Source: Christiangramia aestuarii (GTDB lineage: Bacteria; Bacteroidota; Bacteroidia; Flavobacteriales; Flavobacteriaceae). Taken from it: a stretch of 64,000 nt of DNA. Every line of letters starts with the position of its first letter. The first letter of the stretch is position 1. The notes beneath the pieces were generated by a model that saw only the letters and a program-made list of their open reading frames with translations, was not told where the DNA came from and did no database searches. Below, one piece after another: positions 51,377 to 61,095 of this stretch. Made by a program: the position numbers and the translations under genes. The stretch spans positions 1-64,000 of the forward strand of contig NZ_VJVW01000001.1 of the NCBI RefSeq assembly GCF_009735585.1. Reading direction: 5' to 3'.

Positions 51377-52717
51377 CTAGTAACCTGGATTCTGAACCAG
51401 GGTTCCTCCAGAGATGGTGATCTCCCTTTGCGGAATTGGATATACGGTCCTGAAAGACTCTATCCCTAAAACTTCCTCAGCTCTTCCCAGTCTTACGATA
51501 TCAAACCAGCGATGACCTTCAAAAGCAAGTTCACGTGCCCTTTCTTCTAGCAGAACATCTACAAATGATTCAAAATCTGCTACGTCTTCAGCCTCTATTG
51601 GCATGGAAGGAAGAGACCTCGTCCTTACCATATTAAGATCTTCCAACGCAAGGTCCAGGTTACCCTGTCTTGCGCGAGCTTCAGCCCTTATAAGGTAAAT
51701 TTCAGAAAGCCTGAACATGATGGTATTACCATCTACGGTGGCATCATTAACTCCATATTTATCTACGAAAACAACCCGACCATCATCGTAGTAAAGATCT
51801 CCTCTTGGGTCATCATCTGCAGCTATATCAGCATAAAAGTCTTCATAACTTGCCGATACTTCCGGCGGAGAAACTGAAAAATATTCAGTAAGATTATTTC
51901 CATCGGTTTCAGTGAATTGCAATTCCCAGATGGCCTCATCAGAGCCTTCATTTTCATAGATCTCGTTATAATCGTCATTTAGTCTATAGTCAGGATTGTC
52001 CAGCACCAGGGTGGCATAAGCTTCTGCTTCCTCGTAATTTCCTGCATACAAATGAACTCTTGCCAGCAGTGCTTCCGCAGTGGCTTTGGAAACAAGGAAT
52101 CTTTCCCCGGTATATTCCATAAGCGATTCTGCAGTCTCGAGATCTGAAATGATCTGATTGTAAGATTCAGCAACCGATGATCTTCCAATTCCCAGGGCAG
52201 TGCTGTTATCTACATACTCTGTAAAAACCGGAACCCCGAATTCAGAACTCATATTTCTGTATTCTCCGAATTGTCTTAGAGCATCGAAAAGTCCTAAGGC
52301 TCTGAAAAAATGCGCAGCACCCATTGACTCGGGATCGTCTAACTGCAGCTCTTCGATCTTTTCGAGGATCAGGTTACTTGAATTTACAAGCGCATAGGCA
52401 TCTACCCAGGCACTTTCCAGGTAAATACTGGAAGCAGGAACCTGGGCGTTATCAAGTTGCGCGAATCTTTCACGGAATCCCGTAGCGTCTGCAATTCCAC
52501 CGGTTAGATCCTGGGCCATGATAAATTCACCTCCATAATAGGTGCCAGACTGGGCTACACTATATAGTCCCGTTACGGCAGATTGTAATGATATCGCATC
52601 ATTGATCGCCTCGGTAGAACGAATTTCGTCGTCCAGTTCAACTTCCAGAACATCACTACACCCAACACTTAATCCCAGGAGTAGAGTTATTGCTAATATT
52701 TTATTTATTCTTTTCAT
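51377..52717 (-). CDS. susD: SusD/RagB family surface lipoprotein
   Basis: 446 residues. MKRINKILAITLLLGLSVGC is a lipoprotein signal (cysteine 20) followed by SDVLEVELDDEI, an acidic start of the type used for surface display. The N-terminal helical region has AVTGLYSVAQSGTYYGGEFI, and the C-terminal part ends with LLEERARELAFEGHRWFDIV, PIPQREI and NPGY, both hallmarks of SusD-like proteins. It should bind a substrate at the cell surface and act as a lid on the SusC partner, whose stop is 9 bp upstream. Confidence 0.95.
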   Translation of the reverse strand: MKRINKILAITLLLGLSVGCSDVLEVELDDEIRSTEAINDAISLQSAVTGLYSVAQSGTYYGGEFIMAQDLTGGIADATGFRERFAQLDNAQVPASSIYLESAWVDAYALVNSSNLILEKIEELQLDDPESMGAAHFFRALGLFDALRQFGEYRNMSSEFGVPVFTEYVDNSTALGIGRSSVAESYNQIISDLETAESLMEYTGERFLVSKATAEALLARVHLYAGNYEEAEAYATLVLDNPDYRLNDDYNEIYENEGSDEAIWELQFTETDGNNLTEYFSVSPPEVSASYEDFYADIAADDDPRGDLYYDDGRVVFVDKYGVNDATVDGNTIMFRLSEIYLIRAEARARQGNLDLALEDLNMVRTRSLPSMPIEAEDVADFESFVDVLLEERARELAFEGHRWFDIVRLGRAEEVLGIESFRTVYPIPQREITISGGTLVQNPGY

Positions 52718-52726
52718 AATCGTTTT

Positions 52727-55726
52727 TTAAAATGAAGCATTTAATCCAATGGTGATGGTACGGGCCTGTCCCAGGGTACCAAAATCTTCACCCTGTAAAA
52801 TGTTTAGGTCTGTTTGGTTAGAAGTATTCGTAGATACTTCAGGATCGAAACCTAAATAATCTGTGATGGTAACCAGGTTCTGACCCTGAACATAGAAGTT
52901 AAGTCTTCCCATCCCCAGGCTATCTACAAAATCACCCGGCAGGTCATACTCCAGCCTCAAAGTTCTCAACCTGATGAAATCACCGTCTTCCAGGAATTGT
53001 GTGCTAAACCTCTGCAATTGTCCAGATTCTGTGGAAGGCCTCGGCACATCTGTTTGCTGTCCCGGCTCTCTCCAGTAATTATCATAAACTCTTTCGCTGA
53101 TGTTTCCATATGGAATTCCACTTCTGGTAAATCCGAAATTCTCATAGGCATGTCTACTCTGGTTAAAGATCTTGTTACCCCCAGAGAACTGCACATTCGC
53201 CGTTAAACTGAAATTTTTATAAGAAACTGTATTTAACCATCCACCAAAATAATCGGGTAATGCGCTGCCTACAACCTGGCGATCATCAAAGTCTATCACC
53301 CCATCGTTGTTCAAATCTTCGAACAAAGCATCCCCGGTTTGAGGATCTACGCCTTCATATTTTATCAGGAATAAAGTACTTACCGATTCCCCTTCGCTAA
53401 GAATATGGTTTCTTCCCACGATCTCGTTGTTGTTGAGCAGGGTTTTTATCTCATTATTCAGAAGAGAGAAATTGAAACCTGAATTCCAGTTAAAATCCTC
53501 ACCCTGGATAACATTTGCATTCAGACTGAATTCAAATCCGTTATTCTCGATCTCTCCAATATTCTGAAAGACACTGCTGAATCCTGTTAACCCAGATACT
53601 CCTGCACTCAGCAGCAGATCTTCGGTTTGCTTGTTAAAATAATCGGCTGTGATACGAAGTCTCTGGTCGAAGAAACCAAGATCCAGCCCGATGTTTAGCT
53701 GTTTCGTCTTTTCCCAGCCCAGGTCGGAATTTTCAAGCCTGGCCGGTGCGATCCCTGGCCTATTGTTATAACCAGCAGTTAAAGAATAAGTTCCTACCCA
53801 GTTAGATGATATTTCCTGGTTTCCGGTGATCCCGTAACTTCCTCTGATCTTGAAATTTGAAACAGATTCCGAATCAAAGAAATCTTCTTCATTCACTCTC
53901 CAGGCAACAGATCCTGAAGGGAAATAGCCGTACTGGTTATCTTCCCCAAACCGTGAAGAACCGTCGGCTCTAAGGGTAAAAGCGAAAATATATCGATTAT
54001 CAAAAGAGTAGTTAGCTCTTCCAAAGAATGACTGTAAACCGAACTGGTTCTTCCCGGAAGTACTATTGATAATTGTACTCGCCGCAGAAATACTTGTGGT
54101 GTTATTTGTAGCAAAACCTACCCCTGCCTGGTCTGAGAACTGGGCCTTGGTTTCCTGCAGGGTCCATCCCGCCAACAGGTCCAGGTCATGCTTTTCAGCG
54201 AAAGTCCTGTTATAATTCAGGGTATTTTCTAACTGCCAGGTAGTTTCTTCATAAGTAGCGAAAATAGCCTCTCCGTCATCAGACTTATTTGTTCCCGCCG
54301 GAACAAAGGATTCCTCTACAAAATTGGAATAATCTGAAGAGAACATAGATTTAAAAGTAAGGCCGTCAGTTATTTCCCATTCAGCAAAAGCGGAAGCCTG
54401 GAAACGGGTACTGCGGGAATCATTGATGTATTCTTCAGCAATTAAAACCGGGTTTTCCAGCGGCCACCAGGTATTGTAACTAAAAGGATTGGTATATTCT
54501 CCATTCTCATCTCGGATAGGAGCAGTTGGATCCCAACCCTGAGCATTGATGATCACCCCGTATTCGTCATTTTCGTTGATCGTACGGTCATGTACACTGC
54601 GATTCACGAACATGGTGGTTCCGATCTTTACTTTATCATTTATATCATGATCCAGGTTAAGTCTCGTACTTAAACGATCGAACTCCTGCCCAATCTGTAT
54701 ACCTTTCTGATTAAAATAGTTTCCACTAATGAAAAAACGAGTCTTATCTGAACCTCCACGAGCACTCACGTCTACATTCTGTGTGATCCCTGTCCTGAAG
54801 ATCTCGTCATAGATATTGGTACTAACACCGTTGGACGTATCGATCCAGTCGAAATAATCTTCCCCCAGCCCGTCGAATTCCGCAGCCGTATTAAAGAATT
54901 CCTTGAAACGGTTCGGACCTACAAGATCAGGAGTATTGGTAATGGTAGAAAAACCGGTATAATAACCAACATTTACCAAAGTCCTTCCCGATTTACCTCT
55001 TTTAGTAGTGATCAAAACCACCCCGTTAGCACCACGCGAACCGTAGATAGAAGCCGCGGCGGCATCTTTTAAAATGGTAATGGTTTTAATATCATTTGGG
55101 TTAATATCTGCCAAAGGGTTTGTTGGCTGAATATTACTATTCAAAGCTGAATTATTCCTGGAAACAAGTGGCACACCATCTACAATGAATAGCGGCTGGC
55201 TACTTGCAGAGATGGAAGAAACTCCCCTGATATTCACATTAATGGCAGCTCCCGGTGTTGCGGAAGATGAAGAAATATTCACCCCAGGAGTCTGTCCCTG
55301 CAGGGCCGATTCGAAACTCGCTGCCGGTGTTTTTCCTATCTCTTCGGTATCTATGGTCTGGATACTACTACTAACATCCTTTTCTTCCTGGGTTCCATAA
55401 CCAACGATGACCACCTCATCCAGGGTCTGGTCTGCCGATAGACTCACCTGGTAGGAAGTAGCATCGGTAAGAGTTATGGTTTTAGACTGGTACCCCACAA
55501 AGGATACTTCCAGGGCTTCTGTGCCTTCAGGTACATCTATGGCAAAATTACCATCAAAATCGGTCACAACCCCCATGCTTGATTCTGGAACAAGAACATT
55601 CGCGCCCAGTAATGGTTCCCCGGTATCTTCAGCAGTAACAGTACCGGTAATATTTCTCTGTGCAAAGCCCGTGGCGACGCAGCTAAAGAAAATGAGGTAT
55701 ATAAAAAATTGTTTAGAAAATTTCAT
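52727..55726 (-). CDS. susC: SusC/RagA-type TonB-linked outer membrane transporter
   Basis: 999 residues. After a signal peptide ending GFAQ comes a CarboxypepD_reg-like domain (NITGTVTAEDTGEPLLGANV), the SusC signature DEVVIVGYGTQEEKDVSSSI, the plug with PLFIVDGVP and DIKTITILKDAAAASIYGSR, and GANGVVLITTKRGKSGR. A long beta-barrel follows, ending in FGTLGQARTITIGLNASF with a final aromatic residue. It imports a large ligand with energy from TonB. It heads a locus that continues with susD, isoaspartyl peptidase, cyanophycinase and a YfcC transporter, so an isoaspartyl peptide such as cyanophycin is the likely cargo. Two direct repeats lie in its upstream region. Confidence 0.95.
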   Translation of the reverse strand: MKFSKQFFIYLIFFSCVATGFAQRNITGTVTAEDTGEPLLGANVLVPESSMGVVTDFDGNFAIDVPEGTEALEVSFVGYQSKTITLTDATSYQVSLSADQTLDEVVIVGYGTQEEKDVSSSIQTIDTEEIGKTPAASFESALQGQTPGVNISSSSATPGAAINVNIRGVSSISASSQPLFIVDGVPLVSRNNSALNSNIQPTNPLADINPNDIKTITILKDAAAASIYGSRGANGVVLITTKRGKSGRTLVNVGYYTGFSTITNTPDLVGPNRFKEFFNTAAEFDGLGEDYFDWIDTSNGVSTNIYDEIFRTGITQNVDVSARGGSDKTRFFISGNYFNQKGIQIGQEFDRLSTRLNLDHDINDKVKIGTTMFVNRSVHDRTINENDEYGVIINAQGWDPTAPIRDENGEYTNPFSYNTWWPLENPVLIAEEYINDSRSTRFQASAFAEWEITDGLTFKSMFSSDYSNFVEESFVPAGTNKSDDGEAIFATYEETTWQLENTLNYNRTFAEKHDLDLLAGWTLQETKAQFSDQAGVGFATNNTTSISAASTIINSTSGKNQFGLQSFFGRANYSFDNRYIFAFTLRADGSSRFGEDNQYGYFPSGSVAWRVNEEDFFDSESVSNFKIRGSYGITGNQEISSNWVGTYSLTAGYNNRPGIAPARLENSDLGWEKTKQLNIGLDLGFFDQRLRITADYFNKQTEDLLLSAGVSGLTGFSSVFQNIGEIENNGFEFSLNANVIQGEDFNWNSGFNFSLLNNEIKTLLNNNEIVGRNHILSEGESVSTLFLIKYEGVDPQTGDALFEDLNNDGVIDFDDRQVVGSALPDYFGGWLNTVSYKNFSLTANVQFSGGNKIFNQSRHAYENFGFTRSGIPYGNISERVYDNYWREPGQQTDVPRPSTESGQLQRFSTQFLEDGDFIRLRTLRLEYDLPGDFVDSLGMGRLNFYVQGQNLVTITDYLGFDPEVSTNTSNQTDLNILQGEDFGTLGQARTITIGLNASF

Positions 55727-55838
55727 TTTTAGTTTAATTGATTAATACTAATAGGAATCTACTGCCCCTGCCGTTTTTCTAGAAGAGTTATAGTAGATCT
55801 CCAAAAAAACAGTAAGGTGGTTTTAAAAAATGAAATTG

Positions 55839-55868
55839 TCTAGCAATCGAATATCGGCTGAAGTCCCA
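55839..55868. repeat. Direct repeat upstream of susC, copy 1
   Basis: TCTAGCAATCGAATATCGGC followed by TGAAGTCCCA. It matches 56012-56040 with two substitutions in the first 23 bases and one gap later; some similarity continues for another ~20 bases (to ...GGTTTACA). It lies ~112 bp upstream of the susC start and may bind a regulator. Confidence 0.6.
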
Positions 55869-56011
55869 TTAAGGTCAATGGTTTACAGCAGATAAAATAT
55901 TTAAAGGAATTAAAATTGAACATGGCTTATAATTAAATTAGAAAAATTGAAATTATAATCCGGTCTCAAGAAATTGAACCGATCTTAAAGCGATAAAATT
56001 CGGGAAAGGGT

Positions 56012-56040
56012 TCTAGCAATCAAATATCGGCTGCAGCCCA
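56012..56040. repeat. Direct repeat upstream of susC, copy 2
   Basis: TCTAGCAATCAAATATCGGC followed by TGCAGCCCA, 173 bp from copy 1. In this copy AATATCGG (56023-56030) can also pair with CCGATATT at 56079-56086. It lies ~260 bp upstream of the divergent amidohydrolase gene. Confidence 0.6.
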
Positions 56041-56300
56041 AGAAGTGTAAAAGGCTTACATTTAATTACCGATATTGAAAAACTGCTTTTCAAGCTAATT
56101 TGGTTTTTAACTGTTCATAAAAGTATAAAATATTCTTAATAATCAAAATTTTAAATAAGGATCTTCCCAAAAGCTTAGAAAATTATATTCTGAAAGATCG
56201 TTTTACCGAGAAATCGCGAAAATGAAATAATGCAAAAATTTTCGTATTTTCAAATAGTTGTTTTTCAGAAACTTAAAGCCCTCCCGCAAATTCTCAAGCT

Positions 56301-58016
56301 ATGCACATCTTAAGATCCTATTTACTTGTTCCGCTCTATTTTTTTGCCTCAATGGTCATTGCGCAAACAACAAACTCACAAACTACTATTTATTATGGTG
56401 GCGATATCCTCACAATGGCCGGGGAAAATCCTGATTATGCTGAAGCTTTAGTAGAAGCCGATGGCAAGATTCTTTTTGTGGGTAGTCTCGAAGAAGCGAA
56501 AAAACAGGCAGGAGACGATTATTCTGAAGTAGATCTTAAAGGAAAAACACTATTACCTGGTTTGATCGACGGACACGCTCATTTTAGCAATTTCGCGACC
56601 CAGGCAATTGGTGTAAACCTACTGCCGTCACCTGATGGGAAAGCCGATAATATTCCGTCGATGATTGAAGAACTTAGAGCCTGGAACACTCCTGAAAACC
56701 GAAAATTGACTGGATGGATATTCGGGATGGGCTTCGACGATTCGGTAATAGATGAAAAGCGATTTCCCACTAAGGAGGACCTGGACAAGGTCACGACTGA
56801 ATTCCCGATAATGATTATCCATATTTCCGGCCATTTTGCAGTTGTTAATTCTAAAGGTCTTGAAGAATTAGGAATTACTTCTGAAACTGAAGATCCAGAG
56901 GGAGGAATAATCAGGCACATGCAAGGATCAAATGAGCCCAATGGCGTACTGGAAGAACTGGCTGCAATTCCTAATATGATGGTCGCCCTCATGCCAGCGA
57001 CACCTGAGGCTGCACAACGCTTTTTCGATGCCGGCCAGGAGATGGCTCTATCCTATGGTTATACCACAGCCCAGGAAGGAAGGACCATGCAAAATGCCGA
57101 TCAACTAATGAGCCTGGCTGAAGCCGGTAAACTAAAACTTGATGTGGTGAGTTATGTAGATTACATCATGGCAGACAAATACCTTTCCACCGACTGGTAT
57201 TCTAAAACTTATAATAATCATTTTAGATTTGGCGGAATGAAGTTAACCCTGGATGGTTCCCCACAGGGAAGAACTGCCTGGAGAACCCAGCCCTACCTGC
57301 TTCCACCAGACGGAGCCGCAAAAGATTATTCAGGATATCCCGCGATCCCCAATGATGAAGAGGTGACCGATATTTATCGAAAGGCATTACAAAATAACTG
57401 GCAAACTCTCACGCATGCCAACGGAGATGCCGCCATGGATCAAATGATAAGAACTTTAAAACCCCTACTTCAAGAATACGGGAACGAAGACAGGCGTTTT
57501 GTGTTGATACACGGTCAATACGTTCGGGAAGACCAGCTGGAAGATTTCAGTGAAATGAGGGTCATTGGTTCTCTTTTTCCTTTACATACTTTTTACTGGG
57601 GAGACTGGCATAAGCAGATCATTGGGGATTCTCTTGGGAACAAAATTAGCCCGATGCGTACCGCTTTGAACAAGGGAATGAAAGTGACCATACATTCCGA
57701 CGCCCCGGTAGCTTTACCCAATTTAATGCGAGTAGTCTGGACTGCGGTGGATCGTACCTCAAGATCTGGAGCCGTAATTGGCGAAAAAGAAAGGCTTACA
57801 CCTTATGAGGCTATAAAGGCGATTACAGCCTGGAGCGGTTACCAGCATTTTGAAGAAGATAAAAAGGGGACACTAGAAAAAGGAAAGTTGGCAGACATGG
57901 TCATCCTGGATCAAAATCCATTAAAGGTAGATCCTGAAAACATCAAGGATATCCTGGTGCTGGAAACGATCAAAGAGGGGAAATCGGTTTATAAAAGAGA
58001 GCAATCACTGTACTAG
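56301..58016 (+). CDS. YtcJ-like amidohydrolase, secreted
   Basis: 571 residues. It starts with a signal peptide (HILRSYLLVPLYFFASMVIA, then Q). The amidohydrolase domain has YYGGDILTMAGENPDYAEAL, LLPGLIDGHAHFSNF with the first two metal-binding histidines, LTHANGDAAMDQMIRTL, and TIHSDAPVALPNLMRVVWTA with the metal-binding aspartate. The length and motifs match the Amidohydro_3/YtcJ branch (N-substituted formamide deformylase relatives). Substrate unknown. Being divergent from susC it may belong to the same degradative locus, but this is not shown. Confidence 0.88.
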   Translation: MHILRSYLLVPLYFFASMVIAQTTNSQTTIYYGGDILTMAGENPDYAEALVEADGKILFVGSLEEAKKQAGDDYSEVDLKGKTLLPGLIDGHAHFSNFATQAIGVNLLPSPDGKADNIPSMIEELRAWNTPENRKLTGWIFGMGFDDSVIDEKRFPTKEDLDKVTTEFPIMIIHISGHFAVVNSKGLEELGITSETEDPEGGIIRHMQGSNEPNGVLEELAAIPNMMVALMPATPEAAQRFFDAGQEMALSYGYTTAQEGRTMQNADQLMSLAEAGKLKLDVVSYVDYIMADKYLSTDWYSKTYNNHFRFGGMKLTLDGSPQGRTAWRTQPYLLPPDGAAKDYSGYPAIPNDEEVTDIYRKALQNNWQTLTHANGDAAMDQMIRTLKPLLQEYGNEDRRFVLIHGQYVREDQLEDFSEMRVIGSLFPLHTFYWGDWHKQIIGDSLGNKISPMRTALNKGMKVTIHSDAPVALPNLMRVVWTAVDRTSRSGAVIGEKERLTPYEAIKAITAWSGYQHFEEDKKGTLEKGKLADMVILDQNPLKVDPENIKDILVLETIKEGKSVYKREQSLY

Positions 58017-58179
58017 CAAAAGTTCTTATCAAAAAAAAATCCTTCGATCTTCTTTTGGAAAAATTCGATAATTATCAAAATGTATCATTAGTCCAGGAAA
58101 GCAGCTCCAGGAAGCTAATTCTTTTTGCAACAGCTTATTTAAAACATCGTCATTATCTTGTGACTATAAACCTGGTATC

Positions 58180-59559
58180 ATGATAAAAAGAAACCTGTTA
58201 CTGATATGCCTTGCATTTTCGCTTCAGCTTTCAGCACAGTCCTCAAAGATGTTTTCAAAGACCGAAGTAATTCAGGATCTTGATTATCTATATAAAGCAT
58301 TAAAGGAATCACATTATAACCTATTTGCGTATACCCCGGAAGCCCAATATGACGATGTACATAATCATTTAAAAACATCCATTAACAAAGATTCATTAAG
58401 CCTTCTGGAAGCTACGACCATACTGCAGCAGCTTACTTCCTCTGCACAAAATGGTCATACTGAAATAGGATTCCCGGGCCAGTCTTATATAGAATTCGCT
58501 TCCGCCGGCGGTAAGCTATTTCCATTGGAACTCGCTATTGAAGGTGACAGGACGCTGGTAAGAAAGAACTGGTCCAATCAAACTATATCTCCGGGTACTC
58601 AGGTTGTAGCTATTGATGATGTTCCCATACAAGAGATTTTAACTAAAATCTATCCGCAAATTTCAGCTGAAAGAACCTACTTCAAAAATGCCAAGTTAGA
58701 GATGTTTTCCTTTCCCCGATATTACTGGCAGGTATTTGGCGAAAAGGATAATTTCAAGATTGAGGTACTCAGCAATGGCGAACGGAAAACTTTAAATTTG
58801 TCAGCAATAGAAGCGATCGAAGACTATGAAATGAAGCGCGAAGAGATACTAAGCTCAAAAATGGAACTTCGTTTTCTAGGATCTACGGCATTTTTAAATC
58901 CCGGCAACTTTGGAGGTGATACTGAAATCTACCAATCTTTTATTGACTCTTCTTTTACGCGTATACAGGAGGCTGAAATTGAGAATTTGATCATCGATTT
59001 AAGGAACAATGCCGGAGGTGACGATTCCTTCAGCGATTACCTTGTTTCTTATATTGCCGATAGACCCTTCCTTTGGACATCTAATTTTAGCCTGAAGTCA
59101 AGTCAGTTGCTAAAAGACCAGGTTCGGAAGGAAAGGGATACCACGCAGCCTTTCTGGAGAGAGGTTTTAGTTCATAAAAATGATGAGATCTATCCTTATA
59201 AATTTGAAGCCTTTAAGCCTCAACCAGAAGCTAAGCGCTTTAAAGGTGATGTTTTTGTATTAATTAACAGGCAATCACATTCCCAATCTGCAGTTACTGC
59301 TGCACAGATCCAGGATTATGATTTTGGAACCATTGTGGGCGAGGAAACCGGTGATTATCCATCACTTTACGCCTCGGTGTTCTATTTCCAGTTACCAAAT
59401 ACCGGGACCACTGTTCAGGTATCCAAGGGAAGGATCATCCGGGTTAACGGAAGCACCGCTGAAGAAGGAGTAATTCCAGATATATTTATCAAGGATTATC
59501 TGCTTGATGAAAATGATGAAATTTTAAACGGATTGCTACAGAAACTTCAAAATGAGTAA
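58180..59559 (+). CDS. S41 family peptidase, secreted
   Basis: 459 residues with a signal peptide (IKRNLLLICLAFSLQLSA, then Q). The C-terminal protease domain has IENLIIDLRNNAGGDDSFSD and VFVLINRQSHSQSAVTAAQI, where a serine in SHSQSAVTA is the likely nucleophile, and GTIVGEETGDYPS. The N-terminal part (~150 residues, DLDYLYKALKESHYNLFAYT) is helical as in other tail-specific protease relatives. No PDZ domain is obvious. It should act on peptides in the periplasm or outer membrane. Confidence 0.85.
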   Translation: MIKRNLLLICLAFSLQLSAQSSKMFSKTEVIQDLDYLYKALKESHYNLFAYTPEAQYDDVHNHLKTSINKDSLSLLEATTILQQLTSSAQNGHTEIGFPGQSYIEFASAGGKLFPLELAIEGDRTLVRKNWSNQTISPGTQVVAIDDVPIQEILTKIYPQISAERTYFKNAKLEMFSFPRYYWQVFGEKDNFKIEVLSNGERKTLNLSAIEAIEDYEMKREEILSSKMELRFLGSTAFLNPGNFGGDTEIYQSFIDSSFTRIQEAEIENLIIDLRNNAGGDDSFSDYLVSYIADRPFLWTSNFSLKSSQLLKDQVRKERDTTQPFWREVLVHKNDEIYPYKFEAFKPQPEAKRFKGDVFVLINRQSHSQSAVTAAQIQDYDFGTIVGEETGDYPSLYASVFYFQLPNTGTTVQVSKGRIIRVNGSTAEEGVIPDIFIKDYLLDENDEILNGLLQKLQNE

Positions 59560-59621
59560 AACTAATATCAGTTCCGACTTAGGATTTTAATATTGAAAAT
59601 TTCGCCTGGATAATCCAAAAT

Positions 59622-59649
59622 AAAAAAAGCTAACAGCAATGCCGTTAGC
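59622..59649 (-). terminator. Intrinsic terminator for the thioredoxin-like gene
   Basis: GCTAAC (59629-59634) pairs with GTTAGC (59644-59649). On the minus strand the stem is followed by TTTTTTTA, a good T tract. On the plus strand the run CCCTTTT is weaker, but it may also stop the peptidase transcript. Confidence 0.8.
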
Positions 59650-59671
59650 CCTTTTAATATATATTGAATGT

Positions 59672-60277
59672 TTAAGCTGTCTTGATACTGCAGCCTACTG
59701 CCTTCGTAGTTGACGGCTCCGGCTGTTTTCCATTTTCCATGGCCTCTATTGCATCTTCCACGAATTTCTGCTCTACACCATCCTCATCGCGTACACTATC
59801 ATCTATGGCGCCATGGTACCTTAATATTCGGTTGGCATCTACTAAAAAGATCTCCGGGGTGCGGGTAGCTCCATATTTTGGGTAAATTTCCTGCCCTTCA
59901 TCTAGGAGATATAAGAAAGGAAAGCCTTTTTCTTGCGCATTCTCTTTCATGGCCTGGAAACTATCTCCTGGCTGCACCGCTGGATCATTTGGCTGAATGG
60001 CCACTACCGGGTACCCTTTAGGAGCATAATTATTATGAAGGTCTATAAGGCGTTGTTCGTTCGCAATGGCGTAAGGACAGGTATTGCAGGTAAAAACCAC
60101 GATGTAGCCTTTCGGTTCGTTCCCGTTGGCATCCTTTATATTATCAAATTTGTATTCCCTGCCATCGATATTCTTCAATTTAAAATCGGGTGCCTTGTCC
60201 CCTATTTCAATGCCATTGATGGGTTGGGCCATTGCAAAGAATAAAATTCCTGCCAGGACTAAAATTAACTTGCTCAT
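59672..60277 (-). CDS. Thioredoxin-family (AhpC/TSA-Redoxin) secreted protein
   Basis: 201 residues. A short signal peptide (MSKLILVLAGILFFAMAQP) is followed by IGDKAPDFKLKNIDGREYKF, VVFTCNTCPYAIANEQRLID with a CNTC motif, and YGATRTPEIFLVDANRIL. The CxxC and the cis-Pro region (TRTPE) are those of thioredoxin-fold proteins; this subgroup is the 'thioredoxin family protein' common near TlpA genes. It should act on thiols in the periplasm. It is 16 bp downstream of a TlpA-like gene. Confidence 0.88.
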   Translation of the reverse strand: MSKLILVLAGILFFAMAQPINGIEIGDKAPDFKLKNIDGREYKFDNIKDANGNEPKGYIVVFTCNTCPYAIANEQRLIDLHNNYAPKGYPVVAIQPNDPAVQPGDSFQAMKENAQEKGFPFLYLLDEGQEIYPKYGATRTPEIFLVDANRILRYHGAIDDSVRDEDGVEQKFVEDAIEAMENGKQPEPSTTKAVGCSIKTA

Positions 60278-60293
60278 AATCTTATGTTTTATG

Positions 60294-60911
60294 TTATAAA
60301 AATTCCTTGATCTCTTTCTCTATTTGCGCCAGGTTCTCGAAGGACGTGCCTATCAGTTTAGTCTGCTCTCCCTTGTAAATATAAGTTGCCGGGATCGCCC
60401 CGCTCCAGTCTTCTGAAACCTTATCGATCCAGTTATTGTACTTGCCATCCAGCAAAACCAACACCTTTGAGTTCAGTTTCTTTTCTCTCACGAACGGCAC
60501 AAGCTTATCCTCTATTTGCTTCGGAAAATCAAGGCTTACCAATACTACTTTCAGTTTTTTATCTGAATAGATGGAGTCGACCGCTTCAAAATAAGGCAGT
60601 TCCTTGATGCAGGGTTTGCACCAGGTCGCCCAGAAATTGATCACATAAGTAGTGTCGTTTTCCAGGTGAAAAACAGGTTCCAGGTCTTCAAAATTCTCAT
60701 AAATGGCTATTCCTTCCATCGTTGAAGAGGGTTCAGGCCATTTTCTGTTAGCTTTGGATTCTTCTGAAAGCTCCGCGGAAATATCTTCCTGTCCCCTATC
60801 CTTATTTTCCTTACAGGCCAGGATAGCCAAAAGACTGAAGCTTCCGATTAGAAAACTGAGATAATTACTGAAGATCTTTTCGCTAATCCTGAAGTTCATG
60901 TTTTGATCCAT
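60294..60911 (-). CDS. TlpA-like thiol-disulfide lipoprotein
   Basis: 205 residues; an ATG at 60899 would give a slightly shorter start. The N-terminal SFSLLAILACKENKDRG reads as a lipoprotein signal with its cysteine after ILA. The thioredoxin domain has YVINFWATWCKPCIKELPYF with the CKPC active site and SGAIPATYIYKGEQT with the cis-Pro. It probably keeps periplasmic thiols reduced or helps cytochrome maturation. It is co-transcribed with the thioredoxin-family gene that follows. Confidence 0.88.
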   Translation of the reverse strand: MDQNMNFRISEKIFSNYLSFLIGSFSLLAILACKENKDRGQEDISAELSEESKANRKWPEPSSTMEGIAIYENFEDLEPVFHLENDTTYVINFWATWCKPCIKELPYFEAVDSIYSDKKLKVVLVSLDFPKQIEDKLVPFVREKKLNSKVLVLLDGKYNNWIDKVSEDWSGAIPATYIYKGEQTKLIGTSFENLAQIEKEIKEFL

Positions 60912-61095
60912 TTAAAGCGGATTGAATTTACGCAATAATTTAATTATCAGGCTCTAATAAATTTCAAAAAATACCAGCCAGGTTAAGGAAATCAGTTTTC
61001 TTAAGACTAAAATCCAGGTAGGAACGAATTTAAATTTCACATTCCAGGCCTTATGATTGCTAGAAAACTTCCAGAAATGTGATATTTGTTACTTT

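Larger units (their letters stand above)
55727..56300. other. Intergenic region, 574 bp, between divergent susC and amidohydrolase genes
   Basis: Holds the two direct repeats at 55839-55868 and 56012-56040 and otherwise AT-rich DNA. It should contain the susC promoter (minus) and that of the amidohydrolase (plus). No other gene is visible. Confidence 0.5.
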
